Positions 22,938 through 31,995 of a DNA stretch of 37,878 bases are shown piece by piece; the stretch's first letter is position 1, and every line of letters begins with the position of its first letter. The notes under the pieces were generated by a model. The model ran no database searches. It saw only the letters and a list, made by a program, of their open reading frames with translations, and had not been told where the DNA came from. Origin of the DNA: Treponema sp. (GTDB taxonomy: Bacteria > Spirochaetota > Spirochaetia > Treponematales > Breznakiellaceae); NCBI GenBank assembly GCA_009784935.1, contig WQXI01000022.1, positions 1 to 37,878 on the forward strand, read 5' to 3'. The position numbers and the translations under genes were made by a program.

Positions 22938-23859
22938 AAGCGTCTCTGAAAATCCTGCCCGCAGACCATGACGGAATAGAATAAACATATTCCCTGCCGC
23001 TGACGTGAGCTAGGCGCTTTCCTGTTTCATCTTCATCGCTTATTCTAATTGTTATTACCCTGCCATTACCCAATTCCAGAGTTAATCTATTGCTGTTTAA
23101 AACAGGATCGTCCCTTAAAACATCGTCAACAAAATTATCGCCTTCTAGGTTAATAATAAAACGGATATAATGCTCAATATTATTCATAGAAGGATTTTCG
23201 ACATTTGCGCCGGTTAATTCCCATACTCTGCTTCTTCGGTTAAAATTCAATGTGGTTCTTCCGTCAAAAACAGTAAGCTTCTGAACCCCATCAATGTCCA
23301 AATTACCGTTTTCACTTTCCGGGATAAGACGCAGATTATACCAAGAAGAAACAGGACCGGATAAATACATTTTTATGCTTCTGTCTCCGGAACGAACTTC
23401 GTTTTGCCCGGTTCTTCTTATATATGTCTCATTTCTAAAAATATCATCATGACCTAGAAGAACATCCATAAGAACAGAGTATTCTCCGTAAATTGTTACT
23501 CTTGATGCATTTTCATCAACGCCGAAACGTTCATGGGTAGAATTACTGGAAGAACGGACAGGCCATGCAGAACGGGTTGTAAAAATCTGCAGAAAATCGT
23601 CTATTCTTACCTGACGCGCCGGATATTCAAAATTATTATATAAAACAAACCACTGATTTGTCTTTTTTACAATTTCAAATTCCTGCTCTTCTGCATTTAA
23701 AATAATTCTTGTTACCCTTGCGGCAGATTTTGAATCCAGCCATGCATATACAGACGACCCGGAACCAATACCGTAGCTAAAAATAAGGCTTACAGCATAA
23801 GTTATAGTAAGCGCAGCTATAATCGTTATAAGAATAATTAACCGTTTTTTATATATCAT
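22918..23859 (-). CDS. DUF4340 envelope protein of a Gld-type ABC operon
   Basis: The chosen ATG at 23857-23859 gives 313 residues and has AGGAG 8 bp upstream; an ATG at 23910 inside the previous gene would add 17 residues without a ribosome site. One N-terminal helix (about 5-27) anchors a long beta-rich periplasmic region of the DUF4340 type, with FEIVKKTNQWFVLYNNFEYP and later repeats of the same pattern. DUF4340 proteins usually follow GldG-like genes in this operon type and are thought to work with the transporter. It overlaps the GldG-like gene by 11 bp and is convergent with the dead-GGDEF gene. Confidence 0.82.
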   Translation of the reverse strand: MIYKKRLIILITIIAALTITYAVSLIFSYGIGSGSSVYAWLDSKSAARVTRIILNAEEQEFEIVKKTNQWFVLYNNFEYPARQVRIDDFLQIFTTRSAWPVRSSSNSTHERFGVDENASRVTIYGEYSVLMDVLLGHDDIFRNETYIRRTGQNEVRSGDRSIKMYLSGPVSSWYNLRLIPESENGNLDIDGVQKLTVFDGRTTLNFNRRSRVWELTGANVENPSMNNIEHYIRFIINLEGDNFVDDVLRDDPVLNSNRLTLELGNGRVITIRISDEDETGKRLAHVSGREYVYSIPSWSAGRIFRDASSFEMQ

Positions 23860-25471
23860 TGCCGGTCTCCTGAATTTTTGATTTGTTTTTTCGTCTGTAT
23901 GCAAAAACAAAACCGCTCACAATAACTAGAATCGGAACAATACCTGCATTAAAAATCTGCGAAAATCTCATTGCCGCTAAACGATGAGCCGGATCTGCTA
24001 TTCTGTCAAAACGTCCTGCCTGCGGCTGCCTGCTTCTTATTCCGATTATATCATCATCGTTTGCAAGCCAGTCTGCGGCGCGCAAAAGAAAATCAAGGTT
24101 ATGCTGAATACCTCGGTCAAAATCGTGAGATACATGCATTAAATTTGTCGCAAAATCCGTATCGCCGACTACAAGAATACGCGACTCTCTCGCGAACTCC
24201 GGCATTTCGGGTAACTGCTCATAAGAACCTTCGCGCTGAGGCACAAAATCTCCGAAAAAGCTTGGAAAAATTCCGGTCAGCGACGCGCCTAGTATTTTTT
24301 CGCCTTTAGTATCAAAAGATTCTGCTTCGACCAAATAAGAAGGAGTATCAGGATTTGTATAAAACGCTTCCCTCATAAGCCAGCTCTCGGATGAAGTTGT
24401 AAAAAGAGGAACAGCTTCTACAGTTTCCGGCGGAATAAGTTCTAAAGGGCTTGCCCAGTATAAATCTATTCCGGAAAACCCTGAACTTACAGGATGATCT
24501 TTATTTCCGTTATCTCCGGAAATACCGACCCATAGCGGATAACGCGCTATTCTGTGCTGTGAGCCTCCAAACTGCGACTGAGTTTGATATTGCATTACAA
24601 GCATATTCCGATCCAGCACAAGTTCCGGACGCACAAGTACACCGTAATAAGAAATCATATCCAAAAGACCAATATCCATTTGATTTCTTGCTTCCAGTGT
24701 TCTGTAAATTGTATCTACAAATACGCCTTTTACTGCAAAAAGAACCTTGCCGCCAAGCTGAATATATCTGTCTATTCTGTACAGCGCCCATTCATCAAGG
24801 TCTTCTACTCCGCCAAGCACAAATAAGCCGGGAGTATTATCGGGAATTTCCTCGCCGGGAGAAATAAGGCGCACCCTATAACCTGCGTTTGCAAGAACAA
24901 GATGAAGATACCCAAAGTCTTCTCTCCATTGCCTGAAACTATCTCCTACAATAACGCCGATCCATCGTTCAGAATCATTTACCATAGAACGAATACGCGA
25001 AGTAAGATCGTATTCCAGCGTATCGAGAATAACCCAAGGAAGCACTTCCATTCTGTCTAAATACTCTATAACGATTCCGGAATAAACAGTGATAAGACTT
25101 GTTTGATCCTGCTCTACTATCGGTAATTGCCGCGCCTGAATCCCAAGTTCCTCTACAGATGCTAGTCCCGTACTCATAGGATCACGTACTGTAAGGCGGA
25201 TTTTACCTCTGGAAAATGCCGCATATTCCCTAAGAGTATCTTCTATTTCTCTCGGCGCAGAAAACGCGTTTCTTAATTTGCCGGAAATATAATAAGTAAT
25301 ATTTACAGGATCAGGGATTTCTTTATGAAGGTCACGCGAAACTTTAGAAATTGTATACGCTTTGTTTTTTGTCAAATCAATGCGAAACCACAAACGTCCG
25401 CTTACCATAAAGGCGAGAATAATCGCAATAACCGATAATGCTGTAATAATTGCTGTTTGTTTTTTTGTCAT
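23849..25471 (-). CDS. GldG-like ABC transporter auxiliary protein
   Basis: The 540-residue protein has an N-terminal membrane helix (about 8-28), a large periplasmic GldG/ABC-auxiliary domain (RIDLTKNKAYTIS, VNITYYISG, a glutamine amidotransferase-like LFVLGGVED region) and a C-terminal helix (about 508-525) followed by basic residues. In gliding Bacteroidetes GldA, GldF and GldG form one transporter; in other phyla homologues exist without gliding, so a role in envelope export or wall remodelling is more likely here. It starts 10 bp after the permease gene ends and overlaps the DUF4340 gene. Confidence 0.85.
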   Translation of the reverse strand: MTKKQTAIITALSVIAIILAFMVSGRLWFRIDLTKNKAYTISKVSRDLHKEIPDPVNITYYISGKLRNAFSAPREIEDTLREYAAFSRGKIRLTVRDPMSTGLASVEELGIQARQLPIVEQDQTSLITVYSGIVIEYLDRMEVLPWVILDTLEYDLTSRIRSMVNDSERWIGVIVGDSFRQWREDFGYLHLVLANAGYRVRLISPGEEIPDNTPGLFVLGGVEDLDEWALYRIDRYIQLGGKVLFAVKGVFVDTIYRTLEARNQMDIGLLDMISYYGVLVRPELVLDRNMLVMQYQTQSQFGGSQHRIARYPLWVGISGDNGNKDHPVSSGFSGIDLYWASPLELIPPETVEAVPLFTTSSESWLMREAFYTNPDTPSYLVEAESFDTKGEKILGASLTGIFPSFFGDFVPQREGSYEQLPEMPEFARESRILVVGDTDFATNLMHVSHDFDRGIQHNLDFLLRAADWLANDDDIIGIRSRQPQAGRFDRIADPAHRLAAMRFSQIFNAGIVPILVIVSGFVFAYRRKNKSKIQETGNDI

Positions 25472-25481
25472 TATCTGCCCC

Positions 25482-26219
25482 CTATTTCCATTTCCTAAAA
25501 AGGATAACTCTGGTATTAATAAATAAAAACAGGAATGTGCCTAAAACAAAGAATATTAAATCCCGCGAATCTATCAAACCTTTTGTAAAACTTTCAAAAT
25601 GATAGCTTAAAGAAATAAAATTAAAAAACTGTTCCAGCCAATGAGGAAGATTGAATGACATTGCTACCTGATTAATAAGCATTACAACCAATAAAATAAC
25701 TGCGCTGCCCAAAAAGGCTCCAGCCTGATTTTTAGAAAGACACGACATTAAAAGACCAAGGGAAACTGCGCATGCGCCAAGCAAAAATGCTCCGAGATAT
25801 TCGCAGAATATAAGTCCTGCGTCAAAGCTTCCAAGGCTTAAAAGGGTCAGAGGCAAAGGAATTGTCAAAAGCAGCATTGCGCTTAAAATACCGAACGCTC
25901 CGAGGAATTTTCCTAATACAAGATCCCATTCTGTAAAAGGCATTGTTAATAAAAGTTCTACAGTGCCGGTTTTTCTTTCTTCTGCCCAGCTTTTCATTGT
26001 TATTATTGGAATGATTATAATGAATGCAATCGGAAAAACCGCAAAGTAAGGACGCAAGGTAGCCTGATCCTGCACAAAATACTGCTGAAAAAAGAACAGC
26101 CATATAGAACAAAAAAGAAGAAAGAAAACCGCAGCGCCGAAAAACGCAGGCGCATTTAAGTACTGGTAAATTTCTTTGCGTGCCAGCGTAAGGGCGCGCC
26201 ATGGAATTAGTTTTTTCAT
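25482..26219 (-). CDS. ABC-2 type permease, GldF-like
   Basis: The 245-residue permease has six hydrophobic segments and the family motif MKSWAEERKTGTVELLLTMP in the first cytoplasmic loop, which contacts the ATPase. A single short permease of this kind is typical of GldF homologues. AGGAG lies 6 bp before its ATG. It overlaps the ATPase stop as TAATG, so their synthesis is coupled. The substrate is unknown. Confidence 0.88.
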   Translation of the reverse strand: MKKLIPWRALTLARKEIYQYLNAPAFFGAAVFFLLFCSIWLFFFQQYFVQDQATLRPYFAVFPIAFIIIIPIITMKSWAEERKTGTVELLLTMPFTEWDLVLGKFLGAFGILSAMLLLTIPLPLTLLSLGSFDAGLIFCEYLGAFLLGACAVSLGLLMSCLSKNQAGAFLGSAVILLVVMLINQVAMSFNLPHWLEQFFNFISLSYHFESFTKGLIDSRDLIFFVLGTFLFLFINTRVILFRKWK

Positions 26220-27190
26220 TATTGCGCTCCTGTAAGTTTTACAAAGATATCTTCTATGCTGAGCTTTTTTCTGTTCATCTCTAGAATTTTATAATTATTG
26301 TTTACAGCCCAGTCAAAAATCCGCTCTGCAGAACTTGTACTGCCATGCTCGCCTGCTGTAATAAAGAAGTTTGCCCTTACAAGACCGTTATCTGTATTCT
26401 CAGCAGTCTGTCCCGAAACATCTCCGAGCTCCGGCAGCTTGCCGCAAATATAGTCTGCGTTTGCCTCTCCTGTTACTTTTAAAACAAGCTCCCAAGTATC
26501 GCCGCCCTTCATAGAGCCTGCGATTTCTTCCGGACGTCCCTGAGCCGCGATTCGCCCGTCATTTATGATAAGCACCTGCGTACAAATCGCTTCTACTTCC
26601 TGCAGAATATGAGTGGAAAGAATAACAGTTTTGCTTTTACCAAGTTCTTTAATAAGCGAACGTATTTCTATTATTTGATTGGGATCAAGTCCTGTTGTAG
26701 GTTCGTCTAATATTAAAATCGGAGGATCATGAAGTATCGCCTGCGCAAGACCTGCTCTCTGGCGGTAACCTTTAGAAAGCGTTTCAATCCTGCGGTTTCT
26801 GTAATCTGCAAGACCGCAGGCTTCTAGACTGTTGTTAACGGCAGAAGCTCTCTTTTGCTTTGGAATAAACCGCGCTTCTGCGGCAAATGCCATATATTCG
26901 TCTACTGTAAGATCGTGATAAAGCGGGACATTTTCCGGTAAATAGCCGATTCGTTTTTTTATTTCTAGAGAACCTTCGTCTACAGAAATACCGTCTACAA
27001 GAGCTGTTCCGCTTGACGGAAAATGAAAACCTGTAAGGATCTTCATAACTGTGGTTTTACCTGCTCCGTTGGGACCCAAAAAACCCAAAACTTCGCTGTC
27101 TCCGACGGTAAAAGAAACATCTGTTACTGCATGTACTTTTCCGTATTGCTTGGACAGGTTTTGTACTTCTATCTTTGCCTGTGCGTTCAT
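26219..27190 (-). CDS. ABC transporter ATPase, GldA-like
   Basis: The 323-residue ATPase has Walker A GPNGAGKTT at 39-47, the YLPENVPLY Q-loop region, the signature LSKGYRQR at 138-145 and Walker B ILILDEP at 158-164, with the switch His in STHIL. About 90 extra C-terminal residues contain a DUF4162-type regulatory region. It powers the GldF/GldG-like permease that follows with 1 bp overlap. It starts 18 bp after rnz on the same strand, so rnz and the diguanylate cyclase may share the transcript. Confidence 0.92.
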   Translation of the reverse strand: MNAQAKIEVQNLSKQYGKVHAVTDVSFTVGDSEVLGFLGPNGAGKTTVMKILTGFHFPSSGTALVDGISVDEGSLEIKKRIGYLPENVPLYHDLTVDEYMAFAAEARFIPKQKRASAVNNSLEACGLADYRNRRIETLSKGYRQRAGLAQAILHDPPILILDEPTTGLDPNQIIEIRSLIKELGKSKTVILSTHILQEVEAICTQVLIINDGRIAAQGRPEEIAGSMKGGDTWELVLKVTGEANADYICGKLPELGDVSGQTAENTDNGLVRANFFITAGEHGSTSSAERIFDWAVNNNYKILEMNRKKLSIEDIFVKLTGAQ

Positions 27191-27208
27191 TTTATTATTT
27201 TAACAAAA

Positions 27209-28138
27209 TTAGTCGGTATATTCAATTGGAAAAATCATACGGTCGCGGGTAAGGACTGTTTCGGGGAAAATCGCCGCGGCTTCTGCCTGGATCTTTTTTA
27301 ACTCGTATTCTGTATAACGGGGGCTGTAATGAATAAGAGCAAGTTTTTTTACTCCGGAAGAAGCCGCGGCAATACGCGCGGCATCTTCTGCCGTCATATG
27401 TTTTTTAGAACGGGCGTCTTCCGCCAAATCACTGCCAAACATTCCTTCGCAGATAAAAAGGTCAGAACCTATAACATGAGTAGAAATTTCGGGAAGCGCA
27501 AGCGAATCAGTAACAAAAGAAAACTTGCGGCCGTTTCTCGGAGCTCCCATTACATCATCCGGGCTTATTTCCCTGCCGTCAGGCGTTTTAATGCTTTCGC
27601 CTTTTTGAAGTTTTCCCCACAAGTTTCCCATAGGTATATTAAGCGACTGCGCTTTTTCCGGGTGAAAAATACCGGGGCGTTTTTCTTCTTCCAGCGTATA
27701 ACCGTAACAAGGTTTGGTATGCGACAGCGGAAAACAGCGCACATGAAACCCGTCTCCCTTGTATACAATCCCCGGAGAAGTTATTTCCTGCACGATGATT
27801 TCGTAATTAATATACATATCCAAAACACGCCTTGATGTTTCTATGTATTCTGCAATACGCGGCGGTCCGATTATATATAACGGATCATCCCTGTCTACCT
27901 GCGAAGAAAGCATTAAAAGCCCCGGAATTCCCGTTACATGATCTGCGTGTGTATGACTGATAAAAATAACAGAGATTTTTTTCCATCTTAAGTTTAACCG
28001 CCGCAGTGAAACTTGCGTTCCTTCTCCGCAGTCAAAGAGAAACAATTCGCCTTCGCGCCTTAATAACACCGAAGTTAAATGCCTGTTTGGCAGCGGCATC
28101 ATTCCGCCGCAGCCGAGAATAAACGCTTCGAGATTCAT
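27209..28138 (-). CDS. rnz: Ribonuclease Z (tRNA 3'-end endonuclease)
   Basis: RNase Z trims 3' trailers from tRNA precursors. The 309-residue protein has the metallo-beta-lactamase fold with the zinc motif SHTHADH (H62, H64, D66, H67), the tRNase Z-type FLFDCGEGTQ strand, the FPLSHTKPCYGYTLEE region, DSL for the bridging Asp, and the final ALIHYSPRY. The length fits the short bacterial form. Its ATG overlaps the stop of the diguanylate cyclase gene by one base (TAATG), so translation is coupled to a signalling gene of unrelated function. Confidence 0.94.
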   Translation of the reverse strand: MNLEAFILGCGGMMPLPNRHLTSVLLRREGELFLFDCGEGTQVSLRRLNLRWKKISVIFISHTHADHVTGIPGLLMLSSQVDRDDPLYIIGPPRIAEYIETSRRVLDMYINYEIIVQEITSPGIVYKGDGFHVRCFPLSHTKPCYGYTLEEEKRPGIFHPEKAQSLNIPMGNLWGKLQKGESIKTPDGREISPDDVMGAPRNGRKFSFVTDSLALPEISTHVIGSDLFICEGMFGSDLAEDARSKKHMTAEDAARIAAASSGVKKLALIHYSPRYTEYELKKIQAEAAAIFPETVLTRDRMIFPIEYTD

Positions 28139-29307
28139 TACTCATCTTTTGGCGTAATTTTATATTGTTTAATTTCATCGCCGACGACAATCGCACAGTT
28201 ACGCCCGCTGCCTTTTGCAGTATAAAGCGCTTTGTCGGCTAAATCATAAAGACCCTGCGTATCGTGAGAAGAACCGCAGCGTACAACATAAACGCCGATA
28301 CTCATTGTTACATATTCGGAAACTTTCGATTTTTCGTGCAGTATCTTTAAGTTTCTGATTGTTTCTTTCCAGTGCAGAATAACCTTTTCGATATGAGAAA
28401 CATCTTTTTCGAACCAAAGAAGGGCAAACTCTTCGCCGCCGACACGCGCGGCATAAACGCCGAGAGAACTAAGCGAGTTTAACGCGGCGCCTATTCCTCT
28501 TAAGCACTCATCGCCTTTTGGATGTCCGTAGTGATCGTTGAAAAATTTGAAAAAATCGATATCGGCAAGAGCGACGCAAAGCCAATCATCAGAAGTTCTG
28601 TAGTTAGATAAATACCTCTGGAATGTCTGCATAAAGTCGCGGCGGTTCCTGAGCTGGGTTAATTCGTCAGTAATACTTTGATCTACATATTTGTTGCGTT
28701 CTTCTTCGAGTTTTGTCGCGCTTATCTCAAGCCCCATCCTCAGCCTTGTGATGTGCCAGTTAAAATAAATGCTGAGAGAGCCGGCGACAAATATATTGGC
28801 TATATCATAAATCCAAATGTCGTAATTCTTAATAATAACCGCAGAAACAACAAAGACACCCATTCCGCTCAGGGTAAGCCAAAGGTTAAACTGAGGCGGA
28901 TTTACATACATTAACAGCGCGCAGATTAAAAGACAGGAAAAAAGCCCTGCCGATTTACCGGGGTTTGACCATACATCAATGTATGAACCAAAGAGCATAA
29001 CATTGGCGTAAAATAATGTTATTAAAATATAGATGACCCGTTTTTTTACATTGATTAACTGCATTAAATAATTGGCATAAAAAGAAATAAGAATGGCGAT
29101 AAAAGCTACCCCTAGATAGATACCGCTCTTAAAAATATCTTGTTCAAATACCATCGGGAAGAATGCAAAACAAGCCGCGAAAATAGCTACGATTGTATTA
29201 GCGTGACGAATGTTTAGTAAGTTGTTATTGAACACATTGTTCATACATTCCTGGTACTGCTCCCTGCCGAATGAATAAAAGCGCCAAGAATATATAAATT
29301 TACGCAT
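28138..29307 (-). CDS. Membrane diguanylate cyclase
   Basis: The 389-residue protein has about six hydrophobic helices between 35 and 185, then a GGDEF domain with RVGGEEFAL (GGEEF at 290-294) and the metal-binding ADIDFFKFFNDHYGH. It should condense two GTP into cyclic-di-GMP. No RxxD inhibition site precedes the motif (the preceding residues are VYAARV), so product feedback may be lacking. The sensor region resembles no named module. An AAGGAAGG site precedes the ATG. It is probably the first gene of the run with rnz and the ABC operon. Confidence 0.9.
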   Translation of the reverse strand: MRKFIYSWRFYSFGREQYQECMNNVFNNNLLNIRHANTIVAIFAACFAFFPMVFEQDIFKSGIYLGVAFIAILISFYANYLMQLINVKKRVIYILITLFYANVMLFGSYIDVWSNPGKSAGLFSCLLICALLMYVNPPQFNLWLTLSGMGVFVVSAVIIKNYDIWIYDIANIFVAGSLSIYFNWHITRLRMGLEISATKLEEERNKYVDQSITDELTQLRNRRDFMQTFQRYLSNYRTSDDWLCVALADIDFFKFFNDHYGHPKGDECLRGIGAALNSLSSLGVYAARVGGEEFALLWFEKDVSHIEKVILHWKETIRNLKILHEKSKVSEYVTMSIGVYVVRCGSSHDTQGLYDLADKALYTAKGSGRNCAIVVGDEIKQYKITPKDE

Positions 29308-29403
29308 ACATGCCTTCCTTTTGTTACATTGTATATTAAATTTTAATTAATTGGAAGTAAAAAATGCAGTTTTTTTAGTTATTTTTCTGTAAGAAACCGC
29401 GTT

Positions 29404-30432
29404 TTAAAACTGCGTTTTGCTTCGTTCTGTAAGGCCGGTTAAATGCTGAAATTCAATTATTGAATTGTCGTCTAACTGCACCTTGCCTGAGAAGAACCCG
29501 CAGACCTGCCGCCTCGCTGAGTTATGAAAGAACAACCCCCCGCGGTCTATTCGTTCTTGATGAGGATAAAAAGTCATTTCGAGACGGTTGTCATTACTCG
29601 TAAACCGCCAAGGAGACAGCCAATTTGACATTGGTATATGAAAGGTTACCTGCTCAAGCTTATGAAGCGTTCCATCGATGAAAAAGCCGTTTTCTGTACC
29701 CTGCGAAGAATCCGCTCCGCTGTAACCTATGCAAAAACTCAAAAGCCTTCCGCCGCTGTGTCCGCAGGCTGCAGCCCAATACCGAATATCTGCTTTTGGA
29801 CGGACACACCGGTTCCAGTCAAAAATCCCCCATGCGTTTCCGCGGGTAAAGATGATTTCGGTACTTCCAACTTGAATAAGACCTTCAGTAAAAAACCATG
29901 GAGAACACTGTGAATACCTAAACGCCTTTTTGCCGCCTCTCCACGGCTGATTGGTTACAAGTGACTGAGGCCCCGCCTGAGGGGTTAGAATCAGAGCTCC
30001 TCTGAGACTACGGTGGCGGCCAAACTTTTGGATATCCGCCTTGATAATTTTTACACCTTCTTCCATACAGATGAAATTTAAAAATCCGTTTTTCCGCCGC
30101 CAGCGGGAAGATCCGGAAACACTGCTGGGAGGCATTTGATAAGAGCCCATAGGAATAACTGTAGAATAAATCTGGGTAGAACGTTTCTTATCCCTAAGTG
30201 AAATAACGGATATTCCCATATGACCAAGCCAGCCGTCATCGCGAATTTCAAAAATAACCATATGGGTAGGGGTATGAACAATATATCTGTCGGATTCTGT
30301 TATTCTGTGTCTTGGTACATAAAGCAGGCTGGTATCATAAATAAAATCAGGATGTTTTGACCAGCCAAAATTGTGCGGCTGCCCCTTTTCATCAAGAATA
30401 GACTGCGGACTGCATATTTCATTTTGAGGCAT
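29404..30432 (-). CDS. DUF2804-family protein
   Basis: The 342-residue product starts at the ATG at 30430-30432; an upstream ATG at 30451-30453 would overlap the divergent murD start. The sequence is rich in Trp, Phe and Gly with DUF2804-type segments: SILDEKGQPHNFGW, WLGHMGISVISLRDKKRS, a catalytic-like WGIFDWNRC region and the closing HNSARRQVCGFFSGKV. The family resembles lipocalin/hydratase-type beta proteins, but its activity is unknown. No signal peptide is present, so it is probably cytoplasmic. Recognition is by overall pattern. Confidence 0.78.
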   Translation of the reverse strand: MPQNEICSPQSILDEKGQPHNFGWSKHPDFIYDTSLLYVPRHRITESDRYIVHTPTHMVIFEIRDDGWLGHMGISVISLRDKKRSTQIYSTVIPMGSYQMPPSSVSGSSRWRRKNGFLNFICMEEGVKIIKADIQKFGRHRSLRGALILTPQAGPQSLVTNQPWRGGKKAFRYSQCSPWFFTEGLIQVGSTEIIFTRGNAWGIFDWNRCVRPKADIRYWAAACGHSGGRLLSFCIGYSGADSSQGTENGFFIDGTLHKLEQVTFHIPMSNWLSPWRFTSNDNRLEMTFYPHQERIDRGGLFFHNSARRQVCGFFSGKVQLDDNSIIEFQHLTGLTERSKTQF

Positions 30433-30451
30433 AATATGATAATAAGATAAC

Positions 30452-31882
30452 ATGGATTATTCAGGAAAGAAAGCGCTGGTAATGGGTTTGGGTCTGCATG
30501 GCGGAGGGCTGGAATCTGCGCGGTTTTTGCTTAAGCGCGGAGCCTCTGTTACGGTAACCGATTTAAGAGACGAAAAAACATTAATGCCTTCTATAGAACA
30601 ATTGGACAAAGCCTGTGCAGGAATGGGAAAACAGCCGGTGCGTTATATTCTTGGAACTCACAGAATCGAAGATTTTGAAGACGCGGATATAATAATTAAA
30701 AACCCGGGAGTCCGTCCGGACTCTCCATACCTTAAAGTTTCAAAACAGATTGAAACAGATATATCTCTTTTTTTATCAGAATCGCCGGCAAGGCTTTTTG
30801 CGGTAACAGGAACCAAAGGAAAAAGCGGCACTGTTTCTGCTTTACATTGGATACTTTCCAAGGACAGAAAAGCCGGCAAATCGTTTTTGGGCGGAAACAT
30901 TACAGTTTCTCCGTTAACTTTTTTAGACGAACTTACAAAAGAAGACGATGTTACGCTTGAACTTTCGAGCTTTCAGCTCGGCGATTTAAAAAGCAAAATA
31001 TTAAAACCGGCAGCTGCGGTACTGACATCTATAATGCACGATCATCTCGACCGTTATGCGTCAATGGCAGAATATATCGATGATAAAAGAAACATCTACC
31101 GCGGGCAGGATTCTTCCTGCATTACCGTTGCGGGAAATGACGAATGGGGAAAAAGTTTCCGCGCAGAAAGCAAAGGACGCTCTCTTGTCTGGAACGGTGA
31201 TGGTGTTCCTAAAGACGGGATAAGCGGCGGCTGGATCGATGATGACGGGCGCGGATTAGCGCGTCTTTATAACTGGGAAGGAGTCTCAGAAGAAACTGCA
31301 GAACTTGTTCCGCAAAAAACAATTATACCCGGCAGTCATCAAAAGATAAATATGCTCTGTGCCGCTCTTGCGGCGTACGGGCTTGGCATTAGCGCAAAAA
31401 CTATCAGCGGCGCTTTATCAACTTTCCCGGGAATCGAACACCGCCTCGAACTATTTTATGAGTCAAAAGGGATTCGGTTTTACAATGACAGCGCCGCGAC
31501 AATACCAGAAGCTGCTGCCGCCTGTATCGAAGCTCTGTCTTCGCTTGCTGCTTTATCAATGCAGAGCGGGCTTGTGCTTGTGACAGGCGGCACTGATAAA
31601 AACCTTGATTTTTCTCCAGCCGCAAGAGCGGCAAAAAACGCAAAGGCAGTTATCCTGCTTGCCGGCACAGGCAGCGAAAAATTAATTCCGCTGTTAAAAG
31701 ACACAGGTGTTTCTTACAATGGTCCCTTTGATAATTTAGACGATGCTGTCCGCTGCGCTCTGGAAAAAGCCGTCTCCGGTGATTGTGTCGCGCTTTCGCC
31801 GGGCTGCGCGAGCTTTGGCATGTTTTTGAATGAGTTTGACAGAGGCAATAAATGGAAAGACACCGTCTTACGCTTGAGTTGA
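30452..31882 (+). CDS. murD: MurD, UDP-MurNAc-L-alanine:D-glutamate ligase
   Basis: MurD adds D-glutamate to the growing peptidoglycan precursor in the cytoplasm. The 476-residue protein has the N-terminal Rossmann loop (GLGLHGGGLESARFL), the ATP-binding GTKGKSGTVSALHW, the central SSFQLGDL and HLDRYASM segments and the C-terminal IEHRLELFYESKGIRFYNDS and LVTGGTDKNLDF. All are typical of Mur ligases of the MurD group. In MurD the P-loop usually reads GTNGKTT; here it is GTKGKSG. The start codon touches that of the divergent DUF2804 gene, so the promoter must lie inside that gene. Confidence 0.93.
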   Translation: MDYSGKKALVMGLGLHGGGLESARFLLKRGASVTVTDLRDEKTLMPSIEQLDKACAGMGKQPVRYILGTHRIEDFEDADIIIKNPGVRPDSPYLKVSKQIETDISLFLSESPARLFAVTGTKGKSGTVSALHWILSKDRKAGKSFLGGNITVSPLTFLDELTKEDDVTLELSSFQLGDLKSKILKPAAAVLTSIMHDHLDRYASMAEYIDDKRNIYRGQDSSCITVAGNDEWGKSFRAESKGRSLVWNGDGVPKDGISGGWIDDDGRGLARLYNWEGVSEETAELVPQKTIIPGSHQKINMLCAALAAYGLGISAKTISGALSTFPGIEHRLELFYESKGIRFYNDSAATIPEAAAACIEALSSLAALSMQSGLVLVTGGTDKNLDFSPAARAAKNAKAVILLAGTGSEKLIPLLKDTGVSYNGPFDNLDDAVRCALEKAVSGDCVALSPGCASFGMFLNEFDRGNKWKDTVLRLS

Positions 31883-31890
31883 ATATTTTT

Positions 31891-31980
31891 TTACCACGAA
31901 GGACTGCAACTAAAGTTGCTTGGAGTTTCACGGAGTTTCTTGTACGAAATCTCTCCGTATACTCTGTGGTTTTTACTTTA
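31891..31980. repeat. Degenerate CACGAAGG/CACGGAG repeat between murD and the EpmA-like gene
   Basis: The gap of 113 bp holds ACCACGAAGG, a TTTCACGGAG block and, near the end, TCTCCGTATACTCTGTGGT, so its ends are inverted copies of one word (ACCAC...GTGGT). It also contains a perfect GCAACT-AA-AGTTGC palindrome. It belongs to the same word family as the repeats at 20663 and 35998. Confidence 0.55.
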
Positions 31981-31995
31981 TTTAGGAGATGAGCT

